Source: Metopolophium dirhodum
Lineage: Eukaryota > Arthropoda > Insecta > Hemiptera > Aphididae
Assembly (NCBI RefSeq): GCF_019925205.1
Contig: NC_083563.1
Location: 6,200,001-6,264,000, forward strand
Reading direction: 5' to 3'
Length of the DNA stretch: 64,000 nucleotides
Shown: piece by piece, positions 24,601 through 35,075 of the stretch
How the letters are laid out: each line of letters begins with the position of its first letter
Position numbering within the stretch: the stretch's first letter is position 1
The notes under the pieces: generated by a model
Database searches by the model: none
Told to the model about the DNA's origin: nothing
What the model saw: the letters and a program-made list of their open reading frames with translations, nothing else
Program-made: the position numbers and the translations under genes

Positions 24601-24808
24601 TGGATAGTTTAATATTAAGCACATCACTGAATAGCGGTTTTTCGTTTTTTCCAGTATCAATATTTATATATAATCGAATAAGTTATAACTTATAAGACAT
24701 ATTATAAGGCAGATGATAAAGCATATCATATAGTTATAAACTATGGTACCTTTAGGTATATACATAATAATATAATATGCCAATAACAAAAATAATATAA
24801 TAGTATGA
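21671..24808. other. AT-rich non-coding DNA
   Basis: The frames of 60-70 codons at about 22.3 and 22.8 kb have no recognisable features. C-rich runs occur at about 23.2-23.28 kb. No exon, RNA gene or complete mobile element was identified. Confidence 0.45.
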
Positions 24809-24816
24809 ATTTGAGA

Positions 24817-26183
24817 CAGGGCTTGCATTTGAAAAAAAAATATTGTTTTACGTTATTTACAATCAAAACGTTATACAAATTTTGAGTTTATCGTTATTCA
24901 AAATTTAAACGTTATTCAACTTTTGTGTTTATCGTTATTCAGAATTAAAACGTTATACAATTTTTGCGTTTAACGTTATTCATAATTAAAACGTTATACA
25001 ATTTTTGCGTTTATCGTTATTTAATATTTAAAAGTATTTAGATACCTGTTTTAAAAGTACACAGGCCGCAATTTAAAAGTATATGACTATGACCTTTTTT
25101 GGGGACATAATTTCCCTATTCTGAGTTTTAAGTAGGTAGAGTACAGTGATACAGATTAAATTACAATATACATAGTTCGTAAAGAAATGGAAACAAAATA
25201 AATGATAAAACAGTATGATGATAATTAATCTTAAGTTATAAGTGATAATGTATTATTGAATTTAATAAATTGCCTAGGCTCTAAGGAATTAATTATAAAA
25301 TAATAAATATAAAAAAAAAAAATCATGATCATTATTTTGAAATTTTGAACGTATTATTAGGTTTTTAAATGTTAAAATTATTTAGTAAGTTTTACAATAT
25401 TGTGCTTGAGAATATCATTTAAGCAGGAATCTATGTTTCAAACATATTTTACTCTGATTGTTTTGACATACTTTGTCAACATTTATTTTATACCTTCCTA
25501 CAATTGACAAAATAATCAGAATCTATAATTTATGTTGTTAAAAGTTAAATAATATGTATTGGCAATATAAAAGTGTGTACATAGCTAATATACTATAGAC
25601 TATAGAGTGTAGACTGTAGACAACATAGTATAATTTATACTATCTAAATTATACTTATTACCATATTACCATTATTAAATAGAACATTCACAAACAACAA
25701 AATAAATACCAATGATCACCGAACACAATAGTTGAATAACTTGAATGGTATAAATTCCGACCGTAGTACAGATAGTACAGTACAATATTATCAGAGTATC
25801 ACTATTATTAGCTATTGGTAATTAAATTATTCTATTAATACCTTCTTATTAAATTTTAAAATAAATCTAATACGGGATCTCCCGGATAGGCCGGATACGG
25901 GATAAAATTAATTCTTGGATTGAATAAATAATTGAATAATACTAAGTATTATTAAATAATTGGAAATTAATTATTTTGTTTAATGGAATACAATATATAC
26001 CGTTTTGCGTTATGTTTTGTTTAATGATATATCATATATTTTGTTAAACGTTACGTTTTGTTTTGTGTTATTTATCTATTTATGTTTATCGTTTTTCGTT
26101 ATAATTACGTTTACAAATTTCAATCGTTTTTTATCAAACATAACGTTATAATCATAACGTTATTATAACGTTTGCAAGCCCTG
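24817..26183. mobile_element. Non-autonomous hAT element, 1,367 bp, with perfect 8-bp target duplication
   Basis: The left end is CAGGGCTTGCATTTG. The reverse complement of the right end is CAGGGCTTGCAAACG, giving an 11-bp perfect terminal repeat. ATTTGAGA occurs directly on both sides (24809-24816 and 26184-26191), the 8-bp duplication typical of hAT transposons. Both subterminal regions are dense in CGTTAT/ATAACG words, in tandem copies on the left and scattered on the right, as expected of transposase-binding arrays. No transposase frame is present. Confidence 0.9.
24865..25030. repeat. Subterminal tandem repeat, 41-bp period, four copies
   Basis: Copies start at about 24865, 24906, 24947 and 24988. 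Each contains AAACGTTAT, then TTTTGCGTTTATCGTTATTC or a close variant. They form the left subterminal array of the hAT element. Confidence 0.85.
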
Positions 26184-26191
26184 ATTTGAGA

Positions 26192-26662
26192 TGATAAAAA
26201 TTTGGTCATATTCATATTATGGCAATAATATTCACTATAAAAAAAATACTGTAATTTAATTTAAAATTTAGAAATTTCTTCTATTTACATAAACTTCCTG
26301 TTTTGTGCAGCGATTACGGTAAATATATTCACAACTTTACTCACCTATTTGTGAGTGGAGTATTATAGACCAAACGTTAGACAACTCTATAGGTGCTCGT
26401 ACGATTGAATTCTGACTTCTCAACCCACGTCGTACATCCAGTAGCTAGATACACAAACACCTAGATGCACTGGAAAAGTTAATATGCAAAATATAAAGAA
26501 TTAAAGAATAATGTAAATTCATTCATATGACATAATGTCATAATATGCCATGGTATCATTATTACGAGTTTCTTGTGGACTGAAGTGTATCAGTGTTAAA
26601 CAGCCTTTCCTTAATTATTATAATTTATTTAAATATAATTATTAATACAAATATATATACGT
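26192..26662. other. AT-rich spacer
   Basis: No gene or complete repeat was recognised between the hAT element and the retroposon copies. Confidence 0.45.
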
Positions 26663-27072
26663 ACTAGCTGATCCCGTGCACTTCGTTGCTCATTAAAAAT
26701 GCCAACTCTATATGCAGATCCGTGTTAAGAGGGGGTTTTGTAAAAGTAAGGGGGTGCCTTTATTTGCGCTTAATATCCTACCTGTGTCCCTGTAAACCAT
26801 TTTTCCGCCGGGGCGCTGAATTGCTTGACACGGCTCTGTCTATATGAATAATATGTTTTATTTTATAATATTACGGTTACCATAGCAACCATTTTAAGCC
26901 AACAGCAACCAATAATTGTTATTATAATAGCTCTAAAACCCATGGCAACCATTTATAAACAAACATTTCCATCGGAAATCTCAGAATCCCTGATTGAGCA
27001 CCTTCCAGGGTTGGTCCTCTCAGTTTTTAAATTAGTCTATCTTCTGCCCTGAGATCTAATCTATCTATATAT
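26663..27072 (+). repeat. Dispersed retroposon-like repeat, copy 1 (interrupted by a MITE)
   Basis: It begins ACTAGCTGATCCCGTGCACT and includes GCAACCATTTATAAACAAA and a GATTGAGCACCTTCC region also found at about 41.97-42.06 kb. It ends in a CTATCTATATATAT tail. The ACTAGCTG start and TATATAGAT tail are typical of a widespread arthropod non-LTR or SINE-like repeat, which is recalled knowledge. The MITE at 26715-26838 interrupts it. Confidence 0.65.
26715..26838. mobile_element. hAT-like MITE, 124 bp, nested, with 8-bp target duplication
   Basis: The ends are CAGATCCGTGTTAAG and, as reverse complement, CAGAGCCGTGTCAAG. TCTATATG flanks both sides (26707-26714 and 26839-26846). The neighbouring copy of the host repeat (27122-27129) carries a single TCTATATG with no insert, which is the empty site. 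This confirms both the boundaries and the 8-bp duplication. Confidence 0.9.
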
Positions 27073-27080
27073 ATTATATA

Positions 27081-27272
27081 AACTGATCCCGTGCACTTCG
27101 TTGCCCATTAAAATTGCCTACTCTATATGAATAATACGTTTTACATTTTGCCATGGCAACCATTTATATACAAAAAAATTAATCGAAAATCTAAAATAAT
27201 ATATAAATGGTTGTCATGGTAATATGTACACACAGGCAGATAGACATAAATTCATTTTTATATATATAGATA
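27081..27272 (+). repeat. Dispersed retroposon-like repeat, copy 2
   Basis: It reads AACTGATCCCGTGCACTTCG, then CTCTATATGAATAATACG and GCAACCATTTATATAC, and ends TATATATAGAT. It is in tandem with copy 1 and lacks the nested MITE. Confidence 0.65.
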
Positions 27273-28622
27273 GGTAAGTAGTAGGTATTTATCATTGAAG
27301 AAATAATGCATTTTTAATTTTATGTTTGTTATAACTTGTAATTAAAATACTCCAAATCACAAAATGTTAATATAATTTGTAACAATGTTTAACAATAGTA
27401 TTGTCTTCTTAAATAATTGAGGTAATTTATTGGTTATTATTTTAATGACATGTGAAAATCATATAGGTACATTGATACAATAATAATTCTTGTTTTAAAT
27501 TTAAAATAAATTACAGATTATTAATAAGTATGAAATAAGCGAGTATTATACAAATATATTTTGTACAACTGTACAAGTTAGCTTTGAATATGTTTGGAAA
27601 TTCTGTCAATACAAATAAAACAAGATATTTAAAGGCTTTACTTAGATACAGCTTAAGTATATAATATTTTACTAGTGGCACCGAACTAAATTTAAGTTTA
27701 GTGAGGAAGAGGACGAATTAAATTCTCGTTATCAACTCTTCGATGGTTCTAGAGGGAAGCATAATTCTCCACCCCTCAAGACCCTGAATATCCAAGTATA
27801 ATATTTAAAAAAATAAAAATGAGTGTATCAACTATAGTTTTGACTTATATTGTCTTTATATTTACCCTTTGAAACATAACATTGTATTCACTTTTAGTTT
27901 ATTAGATTTCTTGAAAATTTAACTTTATAATACTGTCTTCTTAAAATACTTATAATATATTGTATAATGTTTTTATTGGTATTTATGCCTTTTAATTAAT
28001 TATAAATAAATATTACTTACTGAATAAGGTAAAATTATTATAATATATAGTTGTGTCATAACTCAGTGGATAACTTTCGAGTGAGAAATTCTAGGAATAT
28101 ATTTTTTGTAATATTATTGGAGAAAATCTTTTTTTCCCCATCCCAACCAAGAGAATGATATGTTATTCCAGAAGTATTTAAATTTATATTACGTGCATAA
28201 TATGTATAAGATAACCACTCACTAGAAAAAAACATCTATATTATAATACACACCCAACGATCAACACGACTTTGTAGAAAATATGTGTATTTCCGTCCAT
28301 GTCTAATAATCGCCGATGATGTTCGGTACCACATGAGTATTACATTTTAAATGATACAAACATATCTACAGCATTAGATAAATATTTCAATTTCTTGATA
28401 TCAAAAAAATATATAATATTAACTATTGCCAGTATTATAGAAATAAAATAATAATGTATGGATATTTTCATATATTATGACTTCAACAAGTAACAACGTG
28501 CTTGTATACGGTTGGATAGAGGAGTATAATATTACTTGTTTAACAATTTAATTTTACTTTCTTACACAGTATAATATTTAACTAATAAATTGACTATTGT
28601 AATAATACCAAAATCAGGGGCG
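27273..28622. other. AT-rich intergenic DNA
   Basis: No frame above 60 codons and no complete repeat was recognised. A short non-AT patch at about 27.67-27.80 kb (CACCGAACTAAATTTAAG, GAGGAAGAGGACG) is of unknown origin. Confidence 0.45.
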
Positions 28623-29203
28623 TTCCCCATTACCACACACAATTGATCAAAAACCACAAAAGATAAAGTGACACACAAACATTTTGATATTACCCCAGGG
28701 TTCAAATACAAGGTTTTTAGAATTTTCCGGTGTTATAAAATCATCTGCATTAAAGTTGAAGATCAGTCCAGATATTACTTACTTTCAGTTATTTTCACAA
28801 ATGTAGGTGGACTTTCAATAGTCCATGTGAAAGATGAAACATATTACGTACCTATATTTTCTAAAAGTAAAGGTAAAATGTATTATTTGCTAATAATCAC
28901 AGGAAAGATTCTATATTCGTTTTGATGAGTTTGGTTATACATTTTTTTATAAAATTATTTCTTGTGCTATAGTTTGGTGGTATCCAAAAAAATTGATATA
29001 ACGATCAATGTAAACCACGAAACTACAAAATGGAGACACAGGTATTTAATAATATTCTACAGTTAAAACATAAGAAATTTCTCTATTAACTATCATGTAT
29101 ACGAGTATTCAATTACATTTAACTAGGTACCTGCGTATGTGATTATGGGATACGAGACTTAAAGCAGTGCGGAATCGTCCCATTTGTGTGTGGTAATGGA
29201 AAG
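28623..29203. repeat. Inverted repeat pair flanking an unassigned open frame
   Basis: Left arm 28623-28645 contains CCATTACCACACACAATTG. The reverse complement of the right arm (29181-29203) contains CCATTACCACACACAAATG. About 19 of 23 bases match. Between them a plus-strand stretch of about 92 codons (28647-28925) is open but has no early ATG (its first usable codon is GTG), so it would have to be an exon or the relic of a transposon frame. Its residues (for example VIFTNVGGLSIVHVKDETYY) match nothing I recognise. Confidence 0.45.
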
Positions 29204-29826
29204 CTTCGAATTAAGGGCACATGATATAATCATTCAGTATGCAGAAAAGATGTTGATGATTTGGTCTGATACTTACACCTTGTATTTTCTTACAAGTCTA
29301 TTTAGTTAATATTAATGGTAATGATAAGGAAAACAAATACAACAGACCAAAATCCAATAAATATATAAACGAATTGAGCATTGTTAAAATATAAAGATTG
29401 CCTTTTAACCGTCAATTCTGATGAACCTCGGGCAGAAATCGTGTATTGCTTGAATGCAGATAACTCAAAATATTTTATTGTGAATATTATTCAACCCACA
29501 ATATCATTGATGAGTTTTGAGCGTCATGAGAGAATGAGAATATTACATTTAATTAATTAATTTTACGTATAAATATACATAGATAGGTATTTAATGAAGA
29601 AAGTGTATTATTTTATGGTTACCTATATAGACCATTATCAGAGTTTAAGCATTTTTTTTAGCATACTAAACGTGTACCCGATCGTAATTTTTAGGAACAA
29701 AAATCTACTGTTATGACTATACCTATACCATTAAAATGGTTTCAATACTACTACACATTTTTTGTGGTGATGGTATATTATTTACCTATTCAATAATTTA
29801 AGTTGTAAATGAAATGAAATTATAAT
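29204..29826. other. 3' flank of the minus-strand gene
   Basis: AT-rich DNA. A minus-strand ATTAAA at about 29589-29594 and a more distant AATAAA near 29470 are possible polyadenylation signals for the gene ending at 29827. Nothing else was recognised. Confidence 0.4.
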
Positions 29827-30923
29827 TTACTTCCAGAATTTTTTTAATAGCGAGTCTTTTAGTTTTACAAGGCGAAGAGTTGACTGTAAGTTGTTTAAAG
29901 TTGTTGCCTTGATGCAACTGGATAATTTTGTTTTAAAATGTGGAGTATAGAAATAAGAATCAATTTTTGTCTCTGCGGATAAACTCAGTCCATCTTTAAT
30001 GTCAACATGTACTTTGTACACTGGAGAATAAAGCGAGTAGTAGACAACCTCTATATACAACTTCTTTATTTCGACTAGCACGTCTTCATCCAAAATCAAT
30101 TTTTTATTTAATATTACGGACATTTTAGAAGTAAAAGCTAGTTTATTAAAAGTGATAGCAAATCGCGTATGATAAGAGTTACCCATTTCAATAAACTTCA
30201 CGTTGTTGATTACATCATAGTTGAGCTGTTCATTCAAACGCATGTTGATGGTGCTTATGGACATTGCAAGAGTTTTAGTTACATCTTTTTCTGGAAAGTC
30301 ACTACAACCAAAAGTTACATTCTCTGGATAAAAAACTGACGGAGTGTTTATTTCATTTTCTAGTTGATTCAATAACCCGTAAAATCCATCGACTGGTAGA
30401 TAAATATTCATGCCATGTGAACGTTTCAAGTGCATATCTACGGCATGTGCTACATATTTATCAGTATTAGACTCAGAATAACCCTTTAGGGAGGGAATTT
30501 CTACGCTAAAAATTCCTAGATTTTCATAATCACGATAAATTACCAAGTAACTGTCACGAATGCTAGTGTTGTATTTATCTCGGCTACCATATTCTTCAAA
30601 ATCAGTAATTCCGCTAATCACTAATTCATCGAACTTATGTGTAGCATTTAAGAAACGATTTATTTTTTTTCTATGAATCGTACTTCTGCCTAATTCAATG
30701 TTTACTAGTTTCAAATTCTCCAAATTACAAATATTGGTTTCTCTAAAACATATTTCAAAATTTCTATAAGCCACCGCAGGGATACAGTACGGAATAACTT
30801 TCACTGATGTCACGTCCTCAAACAAAGTAATGGACTCTAGATGAATTTGCCTAAACAAATTGTCCAATTTTATAATTTTATTGGAAAAGTCTTCAAAATA
30901 GTTAGAAGCGTCCAATATCATAG
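29827..30923 (-). CDS. Predicted secreted protein of unknown function, terminal exon
   Basis: The exon begins after a good acceptor (minus strand TTATTTTTCAG, then CTATGATATTGG) and runs open for 1,097 bases to TAA at 29827. Joined to the exon at 34898-35075 it contributes residues 60-424 (starting T-MILDASNYFEDF and ending KDSLLKKFWK). It is a mixed-charge, Asn/Tyr/Ile-rich sequence with five cysteines (YCIP, ICFR, ICNL, GCSD, SCIK), no predicted membrane span and no motif I recognise. An upstream in-frame ATG (30939) sits inside the splice acceptor tract, so the start is better explained by splicing. The long unbroken frame in DNA this AT-rich makes a real gene very likely. In an aphid, a secreted protein of unknown family could be a salivary effector, but that is only a guess. 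Confidence 0.8.
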
Positions 30924-31742
30924 CTGAAAAATAACACATAAATACAAATTAATTTCCTATTAAAATATGTTTACCTAAAAAATCATGACAAAATACTAAT
31001 AAATTATTAAAATAAAAAAATTAATGAAGTATTCTTGCTGTGTGTGACTGTGTTTACAATATTATTGTCACTTCAATGGTTTCTTATAGACTTTGAAATT
31101 ATTAGGTAATTATCTTGAGGTAAGTATATCAGTCAAGGTGATAATTAAATTCCTAAATTGGCTAAATTATTATTATTATCCTTATAACATAAATATAATT
31201 TATCGTAATTTGCTTTTTTTAACTAATAAAACTGTATTTATCAGTGGAAAAAAGTCTTAGATATGATCATTTATAAAACAACATAATATAATAAGACCAA
31301 TTTATATACTAGATACTGTTTTATAAAACACAATTCAAGTGTTTAATACACGGTCATTAATGTCCAAATTATTTTAAGGATCTAATTATAAATCTATAAA
31401 CTTATTTTTTTTAAACCCCTATAATTCGTAGAATGATTTTAAATATATATATACAAAAACTACTTTCATCCGATCATTCAGCATTAGTATTATAATTTAA
31501 ATAAAATTGGAAACATAAAAAAGGCATAATAAGATTTGTTGTAACATATAAACCGAAATAATAGTCAGAAGAATAATACGTAAAACATCAACAACTTAAA
31601 ATGTAATTTCACTTTCCCCAAATGAAAAATATATTTATTTATTAAGCCTTGGATGCATTATTTTTCTTTTTTATTATAAAATCTATATGACAGTACAATA
31701 AAATAATTAAAAGTGATGATAGAATAAAATCACTAGATAGGC

Positions 31743-31761
31743 GGGGGGGGGGGGGGGGGGG
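31743..31761. repeat. G homopolymer, 19 bases
   Basis: A pure G-run after ATAGGC, one of several such runs in the window. Confidence 0.95.
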
Positions 31762-33413
31762 TGGTGAAGTGGGTCTCAAGTGAAAACACTTCAAATTTTA
31801 AAACTCATTATTTATGTATAATTTTACAAATTATTTAGGAGGTGTTACATGACTATGTATACTCTCTCTATATATATATATATATTTATATGTATATCAA
31901 CAGGCTGCAGCAGTAATATAATATATGTATGATGTTTCGTCTATACAGCATCAATGTGATGCAAATGTGTGATAATAGTAGTTAAAGATCCAAGTTTGAG
32001 CAATAAGATGGCTAGGAGAATATGGATTTTGTGAAGAAGTCTCTCAGTCGAAATCCGATCAAAGGTTAGGCCTGAGCTTTACAAAAATTTTTAAGTTTTT
32101 AGGGTAGAATAGTTATAATAATATCTGTTTAATAATTTCCGTACTCGACGTTGGACTTGACTAAAAATTATTGAATATCAAACGTAGGTTTACATTTTTA
32201 GAAATAATTACTCAAGTCCGTATATAAAATAAAAAAATTAGTACAAATAACAAAAATTTAGTAATAATTAATATAATTCAGGGCTTTACACCCGAATCAT
32301 TCGGTTTTCGGGTTTTGGGTGCTGGATAGTGTACTATACGTGTTCAAAATAAAAAATAAAAATAACCAAAATAAAAAATTTAAAAAACGTTTGGGTTTTA
32401 ATAACCTTTATTATTCGGATTGGTTACTACGGGTGTTTTAACGATTGCTCCATGGTTTGTAAGGAACCAAAATATTCACAAAGATCTCAAAATTCGTTAT
32501 GTACAAGACCACATCATGAACTTGGCTGATAGCTTTTTCAAGTCTATTCAGAAGTAAACAGGATCCATAACTCCAACGCCCCAATGTCCGTAAACGGCTC
32601 TAAGCGAGTCAAAATATTTAAAAAATGTTATCAAGTATGGGTTTGATAAAATAAACATATGATGTAAATGTCAAGTATCGACAGTTATTTAATTGGCCTT
32701 ATTATTCTTATACCGAGACAAAAACCATCCCGTTTAATATCAGGACACCAGGACATGATGGTAAAAAATGGGACCTATTATTATTTTAAACGACGTATGA
32801 TAGTCAAGTTCCTCTAACTTATGTATCATGTATCTATTTTCAATAGATTATAATGTTGCATCTACAGTGTAAAATTTAAAAAAAAACAAAGATAGGCCGA
32901 TGTTCCGTTAAATTTTTTTTTATTTAAAACAAAATCTTTTATAAATTTAAAAAAAATACATGGATCAGGCCACAGACTGTTAAACTTAACTCCTCATATT
33001 CTCTTCCATGATATTACATTATTACAAACGGATATTTCCTATATATATTATCTCTATCCATCTCAGTCAATATCCAGTTTTTGTACAATAGTCTGGTGGG
33101 AGGAAGGGGGAGCCATCCGTGTTTAATGTGCGGCCCATGGTTAGTATGTCTATGAATACATTTAATACATACACAATATTGTAACAAAGATACAAATATC
33201 GGACAACTGAGCTACTTAAAATAGTTTTTAGATTTTTTTCAGAATTTTATATTCTGTATAGAAATTATGTGTTTATAAATGTATAAGGTCTGTAGACTGT
33301 GGGTAACTGAAGCCGACAAGATGGGCTTACTAATTATAGACCTCTTACTACTTCACCATTATATTATCTTGTTAGTTTTTTATTACTGACTACTGTAGAA
33401 TAAAAGCATCATA

Positions 33414-33480
33414 TTTTTTTTTTTTTTTTTTTTTATTTACATAAGCCGCAACAGCAAAGGTTATTGGCATTAAAACATTA
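33414..33480 (-). mobile_element. LINE 3' untranslated end with poly(A)
   Basis: On the minus strand, AACCTTTGCTGTTGCGGCTT, then ATGTAAATAA, then 21 A in total. This is the form of a non-LTR retrotransposon 3' end with AATAA and poly(A). The body is truncated or unrecognisable upstream. Confidence 0.5.
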
Positions 33481-33734
33481 ATATTTTTTAACAAAAAGAA
33501 ACATTAATAGTGATATGTACAGAGCAATAGAATATGAAAATAACAATAGATAGATACAAAGATAAATAGAAAAATGAGTACATAATAATGAACAGTATGT
33601 TTGAGAAATATCTAGGTTATATTAAGTGATATAATCCCGTTAATTTTAAAAAGTTAATTATTTGCTTTATGTTTCATATTTTTTTGTATAAGACCATAAT
33701 AATACACATTTAATAGCATCCATAAAAAAGTCAA

Positions 33735-33806
33735 GGGAGGGGTTGAACCACTGACTCCCTTACCAGGCTAGTTAGGTACTCTACTGATATTTTGAGCTAC
33801 AGACTA
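33735..33806 (-). mobile_element. tRNA-like sequence, probable SINE head
   Basis: The minus strand reads GTAGCTCAAAATATCAGTAG, then AGTACCTAACTAGCCTGG, then AGTCAGTGGTTCAACCCC. The first resembles an A box with D arm (GCTC pairing with GAGT) and the last a B box (GGTTCAACC). A 7-bp pair AAGGGAG/CTCCCTT encloses the B-box part. Spacing of the T arm is off, so this is not a functional tRNA gene. A tRNA-derived SINE or decayed tRNA is more likely. Confidence 0.4.
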
Positions 33807-33826
33807 CAGTTCTATATATGTATATT

Positions 33827-33987
33827 GCATGTATGTATGCATGTATGTATGCATGTATGTATGTATGTATGTATGTATGTATGTATGTATGTATGTATGC
33901 ATGTATGTATGCATGTATGTATGTATGTATGTATGTATGTATGTATGTATGTATTTATGTATGTATGTATGTATGTATGTATGTATG
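33827..33987. repeat. ATGT tetranucleotide microsatellite, about 160 bp
   Basis: A long GTAT/GCAT tract, mostly perfect ATGT with a few ATGC interruptions. The Met-Tyr-Val-Cys frames across it are translations of the repeat, not genes. Confidence 0.97.
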
Positions 33988-34897
33988 AGTATGACGTTTG
34001 TATTATGTTTACATAATACATATTATAAATATTTAATTGTATAACTTGCTAATATTAACTACATGTTGAAAATTCGATGACAATGTACTAAAATTCACTA
34101 ACATGTATTATGTTTAAATAAAAATATATCTCGCTATTATAAAAAGTAAAACTTTAAAAAAACAACATTAAAAAAATTTGAATTTTTTTCCCCAAAAATG
34201 TTATTTTTTAATTACCACAAATTATGTAAAAAACAGTTTAACATTTTAGAAATAATGAGTGTAGACACTCATATGTCTGACCATGTAAAATTAAAAATAA
34301 TATTGAATAACGACGTGCAGTATAACATTATACAATAATCTAAATTTACTTTATTTAGAAATTACCCATATATTATATTATAGTTTATCATTTTAATGTA
34401 AAAATGTCTTGTATAATCTATACCTTTTATTTTATTGTTACATATGATATTTTTTCATAATCCAATCAATTTTTTTACTTAAAAAAACTATTATTAATAC
34501 TAAATGTATCGAACAATTTTTAAACTGAACTCAATTACCCTATACGAACAATATTATACCTAGTTACGTTATTTTCATAAATTGTTAATTTTGATGTATA
34601 TTGTTATTATTTTCTAAACTTAAAAACTAAATCATAACTATTATAATGATGTATAAACTAATAACCAAAAACAAAAATTATTTAAGTATGTAAATCTACT
34701 TAGAATGCTTGAATACAATAATGTAAGTATTTATATCATTAGATTTACTACCTATAATATTGCGAAATATTTCAAAGCCAATAAATATATATAGGTAAGC
34801 TTAAATTTTTTTTTTATAGTGCTACCTTCAATCTTTTATAGTTAACTATCAAACAAGTAAATAATTTTTATTGGTCTATTATCCAACCAGTCCTTAC

Positions 34898-35075
34898 TTT
34901 TCGGATCATCACGATTGTCACGTTTGAAGATCTCTTCAGCAAAAACCAGATTTTGATATTTATTCAATGAAATTATAAAATTAAATATAGCTTCTATCCA
35001 GATATGTCCAAGAAGATGATCAGTTATTGAGAAAGCTGTGACAAGTATGATCAAAACTGTAGTTATGTTAACCAT
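34898..35075 (-). CDS. Predicted secreted protein of unknown function, first exon
   Basis: The exon starts at ATG 35075 (CAATAATGG context) and encodes a short N-terminus with a hydrophobic core (TTVLIILVTAFSI), a signal peptide or anchor, followed by IWIEAIFNFIISL and a charged stretch ending RDNRDDPK. A consensus donor (AAAA then GTAAGG) at 34897 leaves one base, which combines with CT of the 30923 exon to give Thr and continue in frame: 178 + 1,097 = 1,275 bases, 425 codons including stop. Without splicing the frame closes at 34842, giving a 77-residue product, an alternative reading I cannot exclude. No family recognised. Confidence 0.6.

Larger units (their letters stand above)
30924..34897 (-). 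other. Predicted intron of the secreted-protein gene
   Basis: The donor is GTAAGG after CCGAAAA (34897) and the acceptor is TTTTTCAG (30924). The intron is phase 1: one base from the first exon and two (CT) from the second restore the frame. It contains a 19-base G-run, a LINE tail, a tRNA-like SINE head and a 160-bp ATGT tract. Short additional exons cannot be excluded. Confidence 0.55.

Noticed and set aside
24865..25030. Regular short repeats that might suggest a CRISPR array
   Set aside because: The units are contiguous and variable with no unique spacers, and they lie inside a hAT element in a eukaryotic genome.
28055..28110. TAACTCAGTGGATAAC, an A-box-like word
   Set aside because: No B box follows at tRNA spacing.
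32281..32450. CAGGGCTTTACACCCG, a hAT-like start, with ACGGGTGTTTT about 150 bases on
   Set aside because: Only seven bases agree as an inverted end and no 8-bp duplication was found.
33792..34044. Frames of 69-74 codons on both strands rich in Met, Tyr, Val, Cys, His, Thr
   Set aside because: They are translations of the ATGT microsatellite.
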